64,000 nucleotides of DNA from Rubinisphaera italica (GTDB lineage Bacteria; Planctomycetota; Planctomycetia; Planctomycetales; Planctomycetaceae). The position numbers were made by a program, and so were the translations under genes. This document shows, in pieces, positions 9,264 through 17,641 of the stretch. Numbering within the stretch: position 1 is the first letter of the stretch; every line of letters starts with the position of its first letter. The stretch lies in the NCBI RefSeq assembly GCF_007859715.1, contig NZ_SJPG01000001.1:1178001-1242000 (forward strand). The letters are read 5' to 3'. The notes beneath the pieces were generated by a model. That model was not told where the DNA came from, did not search any database, and saw only the letters and a program-made list of their open reading frames with translations.

Positions 9264-10987
9264 TGAGACATTTCTTACTCATTAAATACTGTGCAGTATT
9301 GATGTCCTGCTCGTTGATCTCAGCAGATATTTCTCAGGCAGGATTTGGTGGCCGAGGTGGTGGTGGCGGCGGTGGATTTCGAGGCGGTGGAGGTGGCGGA
9401 GGAATCAGTCGTCCGAGTGGAGGTGGTGGGGCTCGTCCCAGTGGTAATATCTCCCGGCCGAATATCAGTGCTCCCAAGCCGAATATTTCTAAACTGAATA
9501 TTCAGAGACCATCACAGCCGATTTCTCGACCTTCAATTCCTTCGGCTCCTAGTTCACGACCAAACATCAGTCGACCGAGTGGAGGTTTGAAACCATCGAC
9601 GCTGCCCGGCAACATCCCGAGTAGTCGTCCTTCAATGCCGAACATTCAAAAACCGAATATTCAACGTCCAAACACAAGCATTCCTAATTTTCCGAACCGT
9701 CCTTCGACTTTACCTTCCATGCCTGGAAATCGTCCGAGCACACTTCCCGGCAATCTTCCAAATGCTGGAAATAATCGACCTTCGTTGCCCGGAAATGGAA
9801 ACAGACCTGCTTTACCTGGGAATGGAAATCGTCCGACCTTACCCGGAAATGGCAATCGTCCAAATTTACCTGGCAATATTCCTAATCCCGGAAATCGTCC
9901 CAGTGGCGTTGGACCTCGTCCGACTCCCGGAGGATTAGGTGATTTTCTCGGAATGGATAAACCACTCAAGCCACAAACATTGCCGGGAAATATACCGAAT
10001 CGGCCAGGTGGAGGCGATAACCGTCCTGGAAATATTACCCAATTGCCGAACCGACGACCAGGTAATGGAAATCGTCCGGGCAATGGAAACCGCCCAGACT
10101 GGGTGAATAAACCGGGGTCGAATAACAATATCATCAATAACAAACCGAGTTGGGTGAATATCGATAACAGCACGAATGTGAATATTAACAACCGCTGGTC
10201 GAAATCCATCTATCGTCCTGGCCGTCCGACGACTCTTCCCGCGACGACAAGGCCATACTGGAATAATTGGGGAAATAATGTTCGCCATCATTGGAATCAT
10301 GGCCACTATGATAACTGTTTTAATAATCGCTGGTGGTCGAACCACTATCATGGAGTTGCCGGTTGGCATTACTGCAATCACTACGACAGGTATCCCTGGA
10401 ATTACTGGTGGAGGCGACCTGCATGGGGGGCATACAGCACGTGGTTTGTCTGGGCCAATCGATATCCTCAGGTCTGGCAGCAGCCCGTTTATTATGACTA
10501 TGGCAGCGGCGGGAATGTTGTCTATCAGGACAACAATGTTTATATCGATGGACAACAGGTCGCAACCGCCGATGATTTTGCGATGTCGGCTGCTGAGCTG
10601 GCTACGGTCGCTCCACCAGCCAATCAAGAAGCTGCAGATCAGGACGCGGATTGGATGCCACTCGGGACGTTCGCACTTTCAACTGGGCAAAATGATACTG
10701 ATCCTTCTCGGGTCGTACAGTTAGCGGTCGATCGTAACGGGATTATCAGTGGCACGCTTTACAATACGCAAACCGATCAGACTCAAACCATTCAGGGGCA
10801 GGTCGATGAGCAAACCCAGCGTGTTGCCTTCCGCATCGGAGAGAGCGAAACCATTGTCGCAGAGACAGGACTTTATAACCTGACTCAGGACGAAGTTCCT
10901 CTGCTGGTCCACTTTGGAACTGAGAAAGTCGAGAACTACTTACTGATTCGACTGGATGAACCCGCTGATGGAGACACAGCTCAATAA
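9263..10987 (+). CDS. Secreted low-complexity Gly/Pro/Asn/Arg-rich repeat protein
   Basis: A 574-residue exported protein with a signal peptide ending near S-Q-A. A Gly-rich block (about 28-60) leads into a long Pro/Ser/Asn/Arg region with runs of R-P-S and repeats of the form P-G-N-G-N-R-P-x-L (bases about 9785-9870, a 27-bp unit). Next come a Trp/His/Tyr/Asn-rich segment (about 330-400) and an ordered C-terminal domain of roughly 130 residues. The composition suggests a surface or cell-envelope protein that is largely disordered. Planctomycete proteins of this look are often labelled 'mu-protocadherin-like', which says little about function. It is coupled to the preceding secreted protein by a TAATG overlap. 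Confidence 0.8.
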   Translation: MRHFLLIKYCAVLMSCSLISADISQAGFGGRGGGGGGGFRGGGGGGGISRPSGGGGARPSGNISRPNISAPKPNISKLNIQRPSQPISRPSIPSAPSSRPNISRPSGGLKPSTLPGNIPSSRPSMPNIQKPNIQRPNTSIPNFPNRPSTLPSMPGNRPSTLPGNLPNAGNNRPSLPGNGNRPALPGNGNRPTLPGNGNRPNLPGNIPNPGNRPSGVGPRPTPGGLGDFLGMDKPLKPQTLPGNIPNRPGGGDNRPGNITQLPNRRPGNGNRPGNGNRPDWVNKPGSNNNIINNKPSWVNIDNSTNVNINNRWSKSIYRPGRPTTLPATTRPYWNNWGNNVRHHWNHGHYDNCFNNRWWSNHYHGVAGWHYCNHYDRYPWNYWWRRPAWGAYSTWFVWANRYPQVWQQPVYYDYGSGGNVVYQDNNVYIDGQQVATADDFAMSAAELATVAPPANQEAADQDADWMPLGTFALSTGQNDTDPSRVVQLAVDRNGIISGTLYNTQTDQTQTIQGQVDEQTQRVAFRIGESETIVAETGLYNLTQDEVPLLVHFGTEKVENYLLIRLDEPADGDTAQ

Positions 10988-11018
10988 CTGATTGAACTGC
11001 ACATTGATATGATCATCA

Positions 11019-11054
11019 AAAAGGACACTGCTGGCGAATCGGCAGTGTCCTTTT
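11019..11054 (+). terminator. Probable terminator after the repeat-protein gene
   Basis: A perfect 13-bp stem (AAAAGGACACTGC / GCAGTGTCCTTTT) with a 10-nt loop lies 31 bp after the stop. The T-run is only four bases, so termination may be moderate. A-rich and T-rich ends could let it act on both strands between convergent genes. Confidence 0.75.
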
Positions 11055-11098
11055 GATATTTAACTGACCTTGTCGTGCATTGGTCCAATTATAGATTA

Positions 11099-11200
11099 GA
11101 CCATTTTCAAATGGTATCTGCTGTCGCATGGACACCAAATGTCCTCATAACCCTGTTTTTGCTCCTGCTGAACACTGCAGGTATTTTTTGAATCTGCTCT
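11099..11200 (+). repeat. Dispersed structured repeat, copy A
   Basis: About 102 bp matching the elements at 28739-28839 and 62597-62696. The shared core contains the palindrome CCATTTTCAAATGG, the perfect hairpin GGACA-CCAAA-TGTCC and the tail GCTCCTGCTGAA. This copy is the most diverged: its TCTGCTG no longer pairs with the CTGCAG downstream. It lies between convergent genes. Confidence 0.9.
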
Positions 11201-11229
11201 TGTGTTAATAGATACGATTCATGTGAGAA

Positions 11230-11646
11230 CTACTCTGTAATTTGGACTTTGGAGTTCGTGGAATCGATAGGACTTTTGCCTATCGCTAAGGCGAAAATAC
11301 CGGGCGTTCTCAGTCCCAATGCAATCCACACGAGGACACCAATAATGATCGGCATGAAAAATGGATCACCGATGCGAACATGAGTTGCCGTCGCTCCACC
11401 AAGATATCCCGTTAACAGTATCGCTCCCACAAAACTGGTTTGTGGGATCAAAAACAATAGCGTGACAACAACCTCAACAACTCCGATGGCCTTAATGACA
11501 TCCATCGGATAGCCAAGTTTGTCCATCATCTCAGCTTTACCTTCCCATTCGGTAAACTTTCCGCTGGCACTTAGTCCGATCAGCATGACAGCCAGAAGTC
11601 CACTCAGTATCCAGCCTGCAATTTTACGTTTTGGAGAGATCGCCAT
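11230..11646 (-). CDS. DoxX-like small membrane protein
   Basis: A 138-residue protein with four predicted membrane segments (about 10-28, 52-70, 75-92, 97-117). The pattern of S-G-K-F-T-E-W near residue 30 and a P-x-x-x-x-x-x-G-x-x-E-V segment is typical of DoxX-like (DoxX_2) proteins. The role is unknown in general; members are linked to redox or thiosulfate metabolism in a few cases. It follows the truncated YCII gene with a 16-bp gap. DoxX, YCII and a SigJ-type sigma factor are often neighbours, and here the sigma factor is only a remnant. Confidence 0.8.
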   Translation of the reverse strand: MAISPKRKIAGWILSGLLAVMLIGLSASGKFTEWEGKAEMMDKLGYPMDVIKAIGVVEVVVTLLFLIPQTSFVGAILLTGYLGGATATHVRIGDPFFMPIIIGVLVWIALGLRTPGIFALAIGKSPIDSTNSKVQITE

Positions 11647-11662
11647 TTTATATCCTCAGGAG

Positions 11663-11986
11663 TTATTGTTGTGTTTGTTGGGGTGAAGGAAGCAGATCGG
11701 GCAAGTTGAAGACTTCTATTACAGGTCGGATTTCAGTGGTTCCGCAACGAGAGCCAGGGATTTGAGCCACGATCGCAATGGCGGCTTCGCGATCTTTCAC
11801 ATCGATCAGAAAGTAACCACCGAGTTGTACTTTGGTTTCTACATAAGGCCCGTCGGAAACAATCTGCTGACCGTTTCTGACTTGAACACAAGTCGCGGTC
11901 TTTGCAGCGTGTAGTTGAGCCGCACCCAGATATTGCTGTTTTGTGGGCAGTTTATGACACAACTGGACCAATTCCTCAAGAGCCAC
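11663..11986 (-). pseudogene. N-terminally truncated YCII/DGPF-domain protein
   Basis: The frame encodes a YCII-related (DGPF) domain, with D-G-P-Y-V-E-T-K and the following L-G-G-Y-F-L-I-D-V clearly present, but the normal start (M-K-Y-L-x-L-I-Y) and about 30 residues are missing. Upstream in the same frame, after a stop codon, lies the N-terminal part of a SigJ-type sigma factor. The sigma-like L-V-S-T-G-R-F runs directly into the YCII part, so a deletion or recombination fused the two. The frame could still be translated from the GTG at 11986, but without its first strand and helix it is unlikely to fold normally. Confidence 0.7.
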
Positions 11987-12204
11987 CTCAAATCGTCCGG
12001 TCGAAACCAGTCAGGAAACCGGATTGTGAGGAATGCCTGACTCGGACCATTGTTTCAAAGCAGCCGCTAATGCTTCGTGAATCTCTTCTTCAGCCAGATC
12101 AAAATCTCGAACGAGCTTTGCAAGTGTCGCGAAGATGCGACGGGACTCTGTTTGATAGAGATCTTCAATCTGTTTTCATGCTCAAATGGAGGATCAGCAC
12201 TCAT
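11987..12204 (-). pseudogene. Remnant of a SigJ-like ECF sigma factor (N-terminus)
   Basis: Reading the minus strand from 12204 gives M-S-A-D-P-P-F-E-H-E. After a one-base frameshift near 12172 it continues I-E-D-L-Y-Q-T-E-S-R-R-I-F-A-T-L, then F-D-L-A-E-E-E-I-H-E-A, and reaches N-P-V-S before a stop at 12011-12013. The next codons, L-V-S-T-G-R-F, continue the sigma-factor alignment, so the stop replaces the expected Trp of A/S-W-L-V-S-T-G-R. This is region 2 of the YCII-associated sigma family (DUF6596 type). Regions 2.4 to 4 are absent. Frameshift, stop and truncation together show a dead gene. Confidence 0.75.
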
Positions 12205-12220
12205 TACAGATTCCGTATCG

Positions 12221-13711
12221 CTATTTTCGAATCGGTGAAATGGCTGTCCGCAGAGATTCTTTCATCGTTTTCATTGGAGCTTTTTGACCCGTAAAGCATT
12301 CGTACTGAGCGGCTGCCTGTTGCACGAACATCTCCAGCCCGCTTCCCACAAAACAATTTCTCTGTTTTGCATATTTGATGAGCAATGTGTTTTCAGGATT
12401 ATAAATCGTATCGAAGACAACCATGCCCTCTTTCATCCAGTTCTGCTCGAATGGCGATTCATTCATATTCGGGAACATGCCAATGGGAGTACAGTTGATG
12501 AGAACATCGGGAGTTTGTGACCCCCGATTTTCCCACGTGCAATACTGACATTTCAACTGCTCGGAAAGCTCTTTCGCTTTGGCCTTGGTCCGTCCTGCAA
12601 TCGTCAACTGGCCACCACCACTCACAACGCCCAGTCCAATCGCTCTTGCCACGCCACCGGATCCCAGTATAAGAACCTTGCGGTTATTGAATCCTCCTTC
12701 TGGCCAGCCTGCCTTCTTACACGCTTCACGCAATGTCGTCATTGCGGCTTCCAGATCCGTATTGGCTGCAAACCAGATGCCACGATTGTTTCGATACAAT
12801 GTGTTCGTTGCTCCAATCGTTTTGACTTCTTCATCGACATGATCGACCGCTTGCATCGCCCGCTGTTTGTGGGGAATGGTCACACTGTATCCTTCGACAT
12901 TGATGCGTCGCAATGCTTTTAAAGACTCCTCAAAATGCTGTTCAGAAATGCGGAACGGAACATAGACAGCATCGATTCCCTGATCAGCGAACGCATCGTT
13001 GTGAATTCTGGGGCTGTAACTGTGTGCAATGGGATCGCCGAGGACGCCGTAAACTTTTGTCGTCTCCTTGATTTCATGATGACGATAAAGTTGGATCATG
13101 TCTCGATAGGAAATTTGCCCCGGAGCCAGTTCCCGCTCGCTGCTGAAACTGGCATAGGTGAAGGGGGATCCGTACTTCCCACACAAAATACGCGTGAACA
13201 GCCCGAATTCGCCCATACAAAATCCAACCGTCGGCTTCTTGGCAGAGGCGACCAGTTCCAGCATTCGCACGCCATCGGCCGGGCTGTTTGCCATCGTGAC
13301 AATCTTCACGACATCCGCATCCTGATCGATCAGGCTCTCGTAAATATCAGATAATGTATCTGGAGTTTCCTCGAAATTGTGATAACTCACCAGACGTTTT
13401 GTTTTCCCGTAACGCGGCACTGATTTTGCGATATCAACTTCCAGATCGACAAAATCGACGCCATCGACAATGGCAGAACGCAAAAGCATCATGCGTTCCT
13501 GTTCGGATCCTTTCCATTTTCCCCGATCCTCCGCGCGCCGACAGGTAATCACAGTCGGCGTAGGACGATCTTTCAAGAGGGGGGAGATATCGGAAACATG
13601 CTTCAACCAGTCCAGCCGAAGTTCAACCAACTGAGCACCAGCCTTCGCCAACGCTTCATGTTCTGCACGCATCATTTTTAAACGGGTGCGACCAATACTG
13701 ACACAAATCAT
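12221..13711 (-). CDS. aroDE: Bifunctional type I 3-dehydroquinate dehydratase/shikimate dehydrogenase
   Basis: A 496-residue fusion covering two consecutive steps of chorismate synthesis. Residues 1-210 form a type I dehydratase barrel with catalytic His111 in S-Y-H-N-F-E-E and Schiff-base Lys136 in A-D-V-V-K-I-V. Residues 218-496 form shikimate dehydrogenase: substrate Ser pair in S-Y-S-P-R (231-235), catalytic Lys282 in T-I-P-H-K-Q, dinucleotide loop G-S-G-G-V-A near 346, and N-C-T-P-I-G-M. Such fusions are known in plants and in planctomycetes and chlamydiae. It complements aroK at 4699. Downstream on the same strand lies the sigma-factor remnant. Confidence 0.95.
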   Translation of the reverse strand: MICVSIGRTRLKMMRAEHEALAKAGAQLVELRLDWLKHVSDISPLLKDRPTPTVITCRRAEDRGKWKGSEQERMMLLRSAIVDGVDFVDLEVDIAKSVPRYGKTKRLVSYHNFEETPDTLSDIYESLIDQDADVVKIVTMANSPADGVRMLELVASAKKPTVGFCMGEFGLFTRILCGKYGSPFTYASFSSERELAPGQISYRDMIQLYRHHEIKETTKVYGVLGDPIAHSYSPRIHNDAFADQGIDAVYVPFRISEQHFEESLKALRRINVEGYSVTIPHKQRAMQAVDHVDEEVKTIGATNTLYRNNRGIWFAANTDLEAAMTTLREACKKAGWPEGGFNNRKVLILGSGGVARAIGLGVVSGGGQLTIAGRTKAKAKELSEQLKCQYCTWENRGSQTPDVLINCTPIGMFPNMNESPFEQNWMKEGMVVFDTIYNPENTLLIKYAKQRNCFVGSGLEMFVQQAAAQYECFTGQKAPMKTMKESLRTAISPIRK

Positions 13712-14212
13712 TGAGTTTCAGCCTGAAAATATGAGAGGTAATTCCGAGTAACTTATATGGTAATCAGGCACAGACTGATCGACACACTTAAACTGGATCG
13801 GATTTCAAAGTCGACAATCCGATATTATGAAAGATTAAAACCACAGAGACACAGAGGTCACAGAGATTTTTAGTTAGTTCGATCTGAAATGATTAAAACA
13901 CTCGGAGTTTGAATAAGCATTCATATTCAAAATTTCTCAGTGTTCTCTGTGGTGCAAACATTCAAGACCCGTATTAAAAAATGAAGAATGCAACTAATTG
14001 ACCAGATTAAAATAACCCATTTGAATCTTGATTATCAATTTCGAATCGCAAAATCTCAAGTCGATTTCGTTAAGCGTTGCTGGAGAAAAATCATGTGTGA
14101 CATATTTGTCTGATCTGTGGCGTGATTGCAAGACTCACAGGATTGAGTTTGATGGATTTTATTCAAACAGAGATGAGGAAGTGCCTGAATTTCAATAAAT
14201 CTGATTTCATAC
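13712..14212. other. Intergenic region with an inverted repeat
   Basis: About 500 bp between two minus-strand genes. It contains the ACCACAGAGA inverted repeat (13839-13954) and otherwise AT-rich sequence. The short open frames here show no known motif. Confidence 0.5.
13839..13954. repeat. ACCACAGAGA-type inverted repeat
   Basis: The left arm at 13839-13866 (ACCACAGAGACACAGAG and on) is matched by the complement of 13935-13954 (ACCACAGAGAACACTGAGA), with about 70 bp between the arms. CACAGAG units are also repeated inside the left arm. Elements of this look are common intergenic repeats in environmental bacterial genomes; no function is known. Confidence 0.7.
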
Positions 14213-15721
14213 TTAATCTGCAGAAACACAGCGATCAACTGCCCATTGTCGCAAATGTCTCACTTTTTCTGCGGACAGCATGGCGAGCGGTCGAGTATTT
14301 TGCATTTCCTGAATGAGATGTTTGTCCGCCAGAGGAGTGTTTTCCTGATGAGCAGCGAATTTTGCGGAGATGACCACCTGTTCCAATTCTGACCCGCTAA
14401 ATTCTTCGCAGTGGTCTGCCAGTTGATCGAGGTCGAAGCCTTTTGGATTCATTTTCCGTCGTTTCAGATGGATTTTCAGAACGTGTTTACGGGCCTCTTT
14501 ATCGGGTAGGTCGACAAAGAAGACTTCATCAAACCGGCCTTTACGCATTAACTCAGGTGGCAATGCTGAGATATCGTTGGCGGTGGCGACGAGAAAAATG
14601 GGATGCCGATGATCCTGCATCCAGGAGAGCAGGGAGCCGAACATCCGCTTGGAAAGACCGCCATCAGCTGAGGAGGCACTGGCGGAGGCAAATGCCTTTT
14701 CGATTTCATCAATCCACAAAACTACCGGAGCCATCGCTTCTGCTTGACGCAGAGCCTGTCGTAACTGGCTTTCCGATTCCCCTATAAATTTCTGATAGAG
14801 CACACCCGGATCGAGACGCAGCAGAGGCATACCCCAGTCTGCGGCGACCACTTTCGCACATAAACTCTTTCCGCAGCCGGGAATCCCCAGCATTAGTACG
14901 CCACGAGGCGATTCCAGGCCATCTTCCACTGCTTTGGGAGAAAAGCCATCCCGTCGTTGAGCCAGCCATGTTTTCAGATTCGTCAATCCGCCGATATCAT
15001 CGGGCGAGAAATCCGCCGCAATCGATTCCAGGCAACCCGTAGAACTGAGGAGTTGACGTTTTCCTTCAATGATACGCGGCAAATCGGCCCCATCAAGATG
15101 ATGATCATCATAGATCACTGAGGCAACGACCCGCGAAGCCTGGCAGCAACTCAAGCCTCGTAAACTTTGCACGAGTTGATCCATATCGCGTCGTCGCAAA
15201 TTGGAATTCACTTCCACGTAACTTTCTTCGCGAATCTTCTGGTAAGTTTCGCGGACAACATCTTCCAGTTCCTGCACACTCGGCCAGCCGATTTCGTAGC
15301 GAAATGCAAAACGTTTGATTTCATCAGGAACGGCTAACGCATCCAGCATAATAAGAGTCATTTTTTCTTTGCTGGCAATTTGCATCAAATCGCGCATCAG
15401 CCGATGCACAAGTGCGTCTTTGCAGTGAGGCCCGAGATCTTTAAAGACATAAATCCCCTTTTGCGGATTCTTAATCAAATGCTGCAACACATCCTGAGCT
15501 TTGCCGGGCGGGAGAACCTGATCGGGGCGAATCAGCTCTCGATTGTCTTTCACGTAGTCAGGAATTCTGGTCAAGCCTTCCGTCATCGACCAGCAGAGAT
15601 TTGAACGAGTTAATTCTTCGCTCACTTGGCTGATGAGTTTGAGCGCTCGAATCTCATCGGAGGATTCAATAAAAATCAAGGGGTGACCTACCTGGATTAA
15701 CAGTTTCAACTCTTTGGGCAT
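14213..15721 (-). CDS. Ycf46-like AAA+ ATPase
   Basis: A 502-residue protein with an N-terminal domain of about 200 residues and one AAA+ module. Walker A is G-I-P-G-C-G-K-S, Walker B is V-V-L-W-I-D-E-I-E-K, the second region of homology follows (A-T-A-N-D-I-S, then R-K-G-R-F-D-E), and there is a C-terminal lid. The start M-P-K-E-L-K-L-L-I-Q and the T/S-S-D-E segment resemble chloroplast/cyanobacterial Ycf46. The cellular role of this family is poorly known. ATG 15721 has a perfect AAGGAG 5 nt upstream, so the longer frame starting at 15847, which would overlap the next gene, is rejected. Beta-RFAP synthase is the adjacent upstream gene. Confidence 0.85.
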   Translation of the reverse strand: MPKELKLLIQVGHPLIFIESSDEIRALKLISQVSEELTRSNLCWSMTEGLTRIPDYVKDNRELIRPDQVLPPGKAQDVLQHLIKNPQKGIYVFKDLGPHCKDALVHRLMRDLMQIASKEKMTLIMLDALAVPDEIKRFAFRYEIGWPSVQELEDVVRETYQKIREESYVEVNSNLRRRDMDQLVQSLRGLSCCQASRVVASVIYDDHHLDGADLPRIIEGKRQLLSSTGCLESIAADFSPDDIGGLTNLKTWLAQRRDGFSPKAVEDGLESPRGVLMLGIPGCGKSLCAKVVAADWGMPLLRLDPGVLYQKFIGESESQLRQALRQAEAMAPVVLWIDEIEKAFASASASSADGGLSKRMFGSLLSWMQDHRHPIFLVATANDISALPPELMRKGRFDEVFFVDLPDKEARKHVLKIHLKRRKMNPKGFDLDQLADHCEEFSGSELEQVVISAKFAAHQENTPLADKHLIQEMQNTRPLAMLSAEKVRHLRQWAVDRCVSAD

Positions 15722-15812
15722 GAAAACTCCTTGAAGCGATTTGCGTTTATACAGGCGTAGATCAGGCTGTACCTGACGGACTCGACTTTCTTGAGTATTG
15801 GATAACACTCTG

Positions 15813-16850
15813 TTAACCCAACCGACCGATGGGTTTCTTTTTCTCATGTTCGGGATGAACCCATTCCACAGTAACTCCCGTATTCATCGGTCGGGTAATA
15901 GACAGATCAATTTCCGATAGTGACTCTCCCAGAATTTCGGAAATCTCATCAGCTTGTTTCTGATTTTCGCAAAGCCCGAACATTGTCGGTCCCCACGAGG
16001 TTTGTGCAATTCCCCTGATTCCGTTTGCCAGCATAATGTCATAAATCTGCTGACAGATCGGATCGCGATATCGGCCTCCCTGGGCCTGAGAGAACGTGTC
16101 ACCAATCAAATTTCCGTACTGGCGAATTGTCTCTGAGAGAACGTGAAAATCAGACTCCCGGTTCTCGATAATCTGTAAATAATTTTCCAAAGTTGACAAA
16201 TCGCGCGGTGAAATGCTCGTTAACTTGTCAAACGCCCGAATTTCTTCTGCCCCGGAATAGCCGAAAAGTTTGCGAGGTGTTACCAGAACGATCCGCCAGT
16301 CTTCAGGTAATTCTCGATGAAATCGGCAGCGTCCCAAATCCTGCTCATGTACAACACCTTCGTCAATCAGAATTCCTCCCTGCATGAAACCATAGGTTCC
16401 AATTGTCGAACGTTTGCCGCGGTTGATGACTTGTGCAATTTTCAAAGGCGAACAATCGATGCCAGCGGATTTTGTCCAGAGAGTCGCTGTCGCCAGATCG
16501 AGTTGTGTTCCCGAGCCGAGGCCAATATGAGGGGGAATGATCGACAGGACCGCTATGCTCAATTGCAGACGGATATCAGGCCAGTTGGACTCGCATTTTT
16601 GAATTGTTTTTTGAATACGTGTTCGAATGATTTCGCAAGTCTGACCTGAAGAGGTTTCCATTTCTTGTTGATAACTGACATCGGAACCGGAGTCAGCAAT
16701 TGTCTGAGCCTGCAAATGGACACCCGGATGGTCGATCATGATGCCTAAACCCTGATGCAGTTTCCCTCCCGGTTGTGGATTGGAAAACAATCCACAATGC
16801 AAGCGGGCTCCCGTGCGGATCTGTAGAGTTGGGAATTCAGGGCTCAACAC
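15813..16850 (-). CDS. Beta-ribofuranosylaminobenzene 5'-phosphate synthase-like protein
   Basis: A 345-residue GHMP-superfamily protein. The family features are R-L-H-C-G-L-F near the start, L-G-I-M-I-D-H-P and the hallmark I-G-L-G-S-G-T-Q-L loop. In methanogens and methylotrophs this enzyme joins PRPP and 4-hydroxybenzoate or aminobenzoate in the first committed step of tetrahydromethanopterin synthesis. Planctomycetes are known to carry this C1 pathway. The next upstream gene, DUF447, is a standard partner of such clusters and overlaps it by 7 nt. No other pathway gene is in the window. Confidence 0.88.
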   Translation of the reverse strand: MLSPEFPTLQIRTGARLHCGLFSNPQPGGKLHQGLGIMIDHPGVHLQAQTIADSGSDVSYQQEMETSSGQTCEIIRTRIQKTIQKCESNWPDIRLQLSIAVLSIIPPHIGLGSGTQLDLATATLWTKSAGIDCSPLKIAQVINRGKRSTIGTYGFMQGGILIDEGVVHEQDLGRCRFHRELPEDWRIVLVTPRKLFGYSGAEEIRAFDKLTSISPRDLSTLENYLQIIENRESDFHVLSETIRQYGNLIGDTFSQAQGGRYRDPICQQIYDIMLANGIRGIAQTSWGPTMFGLCENQKQADEISEILGESLSEIDLSITRPMNTGVTVEWVHPEHEKKKPIGRLG

Positions 16851-17479
16851 GAAGATTCCTTTGCCATTTTATGAAAAGATTGGACATATTCGACCAGTAA
16901 TTCAAAGGCCTCCATCGTTTCTGAAGTCCCGGTTTTCTCAACGATAACTTTCAAACCCTCAAGCTCTGCGAGAATGCTGGATGGATTCTGCATGTGAACG
17001 CGTGAAGCGAGAATGGCCGCTTCTATGACTGCATGACACCCACGATTGAATCCATGAAAAGGGCGAAAATTGGTAATGCTAACTACTTCCGCCCGCATTA
17101 CTTTTCGCAATGAGGAATCGTCAATTTCCGTGATTTGAAACTCATACGCCTGACACGCGTTTTTCAATTGAAAACCACGGATGCTTTCTGCGGGCGTCAA
17201 TTCCAGGTTTGAATAATCAAGTCTTTTGGCAATGGCTTGCGCTAACAGTAAGACACGATCGGTCAGATGAAAAACACCTTCAGGATGATCGAGCAAATTA
17301 CGGTAAGTTTGCGATTCGGGATAAGGACGCAACGTGAACTGTTCAATCTCCCCGGCTGCATTGAGTGTTGGAATCAAGCCCATTGGGGCCAGGTTGATTT
17401 TCGAATCGTCATCGAGTGTTGTAATCAGACCTTCAAGAACGTACGGCACGGGGCTATCCTGAAACAAATCGTAAGTCAA
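16844..17479 (-). CDS. DUF447 family protein (H4MPT-cluster type)
   Basis: A 211-residue protein with the DUF447 start V-L-E-G-L-I-T-T and N-L-A-P-M-G, a split-barrel flavin-reductase-like fold, and later F-H-G-F-N-R-G-C-H-A-V-I-E-A-A. Such genes are regularly found among tetrahydromethanopterin synthesis genes; the biochemical step is not settled. It is the first gene of a run that continues with beta-RFAP synthase (7-nt overlap) and perhaps the Ycf46-like ATPase. No strong ribosome binding site was seen before ATG 17479. Confidence 0.82.
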   Translation of the reverse strand: MTYDLFQDSPVPYVLEGLITTLDDDSKINLAPMGLIPTLNAAGEIEQFTLRPYPESQTYRNLLDHPEGVFHLTDRVLLLAQAIAKRLDYSNLELTPAESIRGFQLKNACQAYEFQITEIDDSSLRKVMRAEVVSITNFRPFHGFNRGCHAVIEAAILASRVHMQNPSSILAELEGLKVIVEKTGTSETMEAFELLVEYVQSFHKMAKESSC

Positions 17480-17641
17480 TTTAAAAAAGTGTGAGGATTT
17501 CTGTCACCCGAAGAAAGACCGTTCAATCAGTTGTGATGACAGTTCACGTAGTGTTATGGTGTAATCGTTCAGGCAATGAATATTTCAACGTCTGATGCTA
17601 TGTTGACTGTTCTCCATCGAATCCGCAACAGGAGCCACACC

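Noticed and set aside
9661..10209. 182-codon minus-strand frame opposite the repeat protein
   Set aside because: It is the antisense of the Pro/Asn/Arg repeats and has only low-complexity Phe/Pro/Gly content.
9935..10627. 230-codon minus-strand frame rich in Ile/Val
   Set aside because: Another antisense shadow of the repeat-protein gene; composition reflects GAT/AAT codons on the sense strand.
15722..15847. N-terminal extension of the Ycf46-like ATPase
   Set aside because: It would overlap beta-RFAP synthase, and a perfect AAGGAG lies before ATG 15721.
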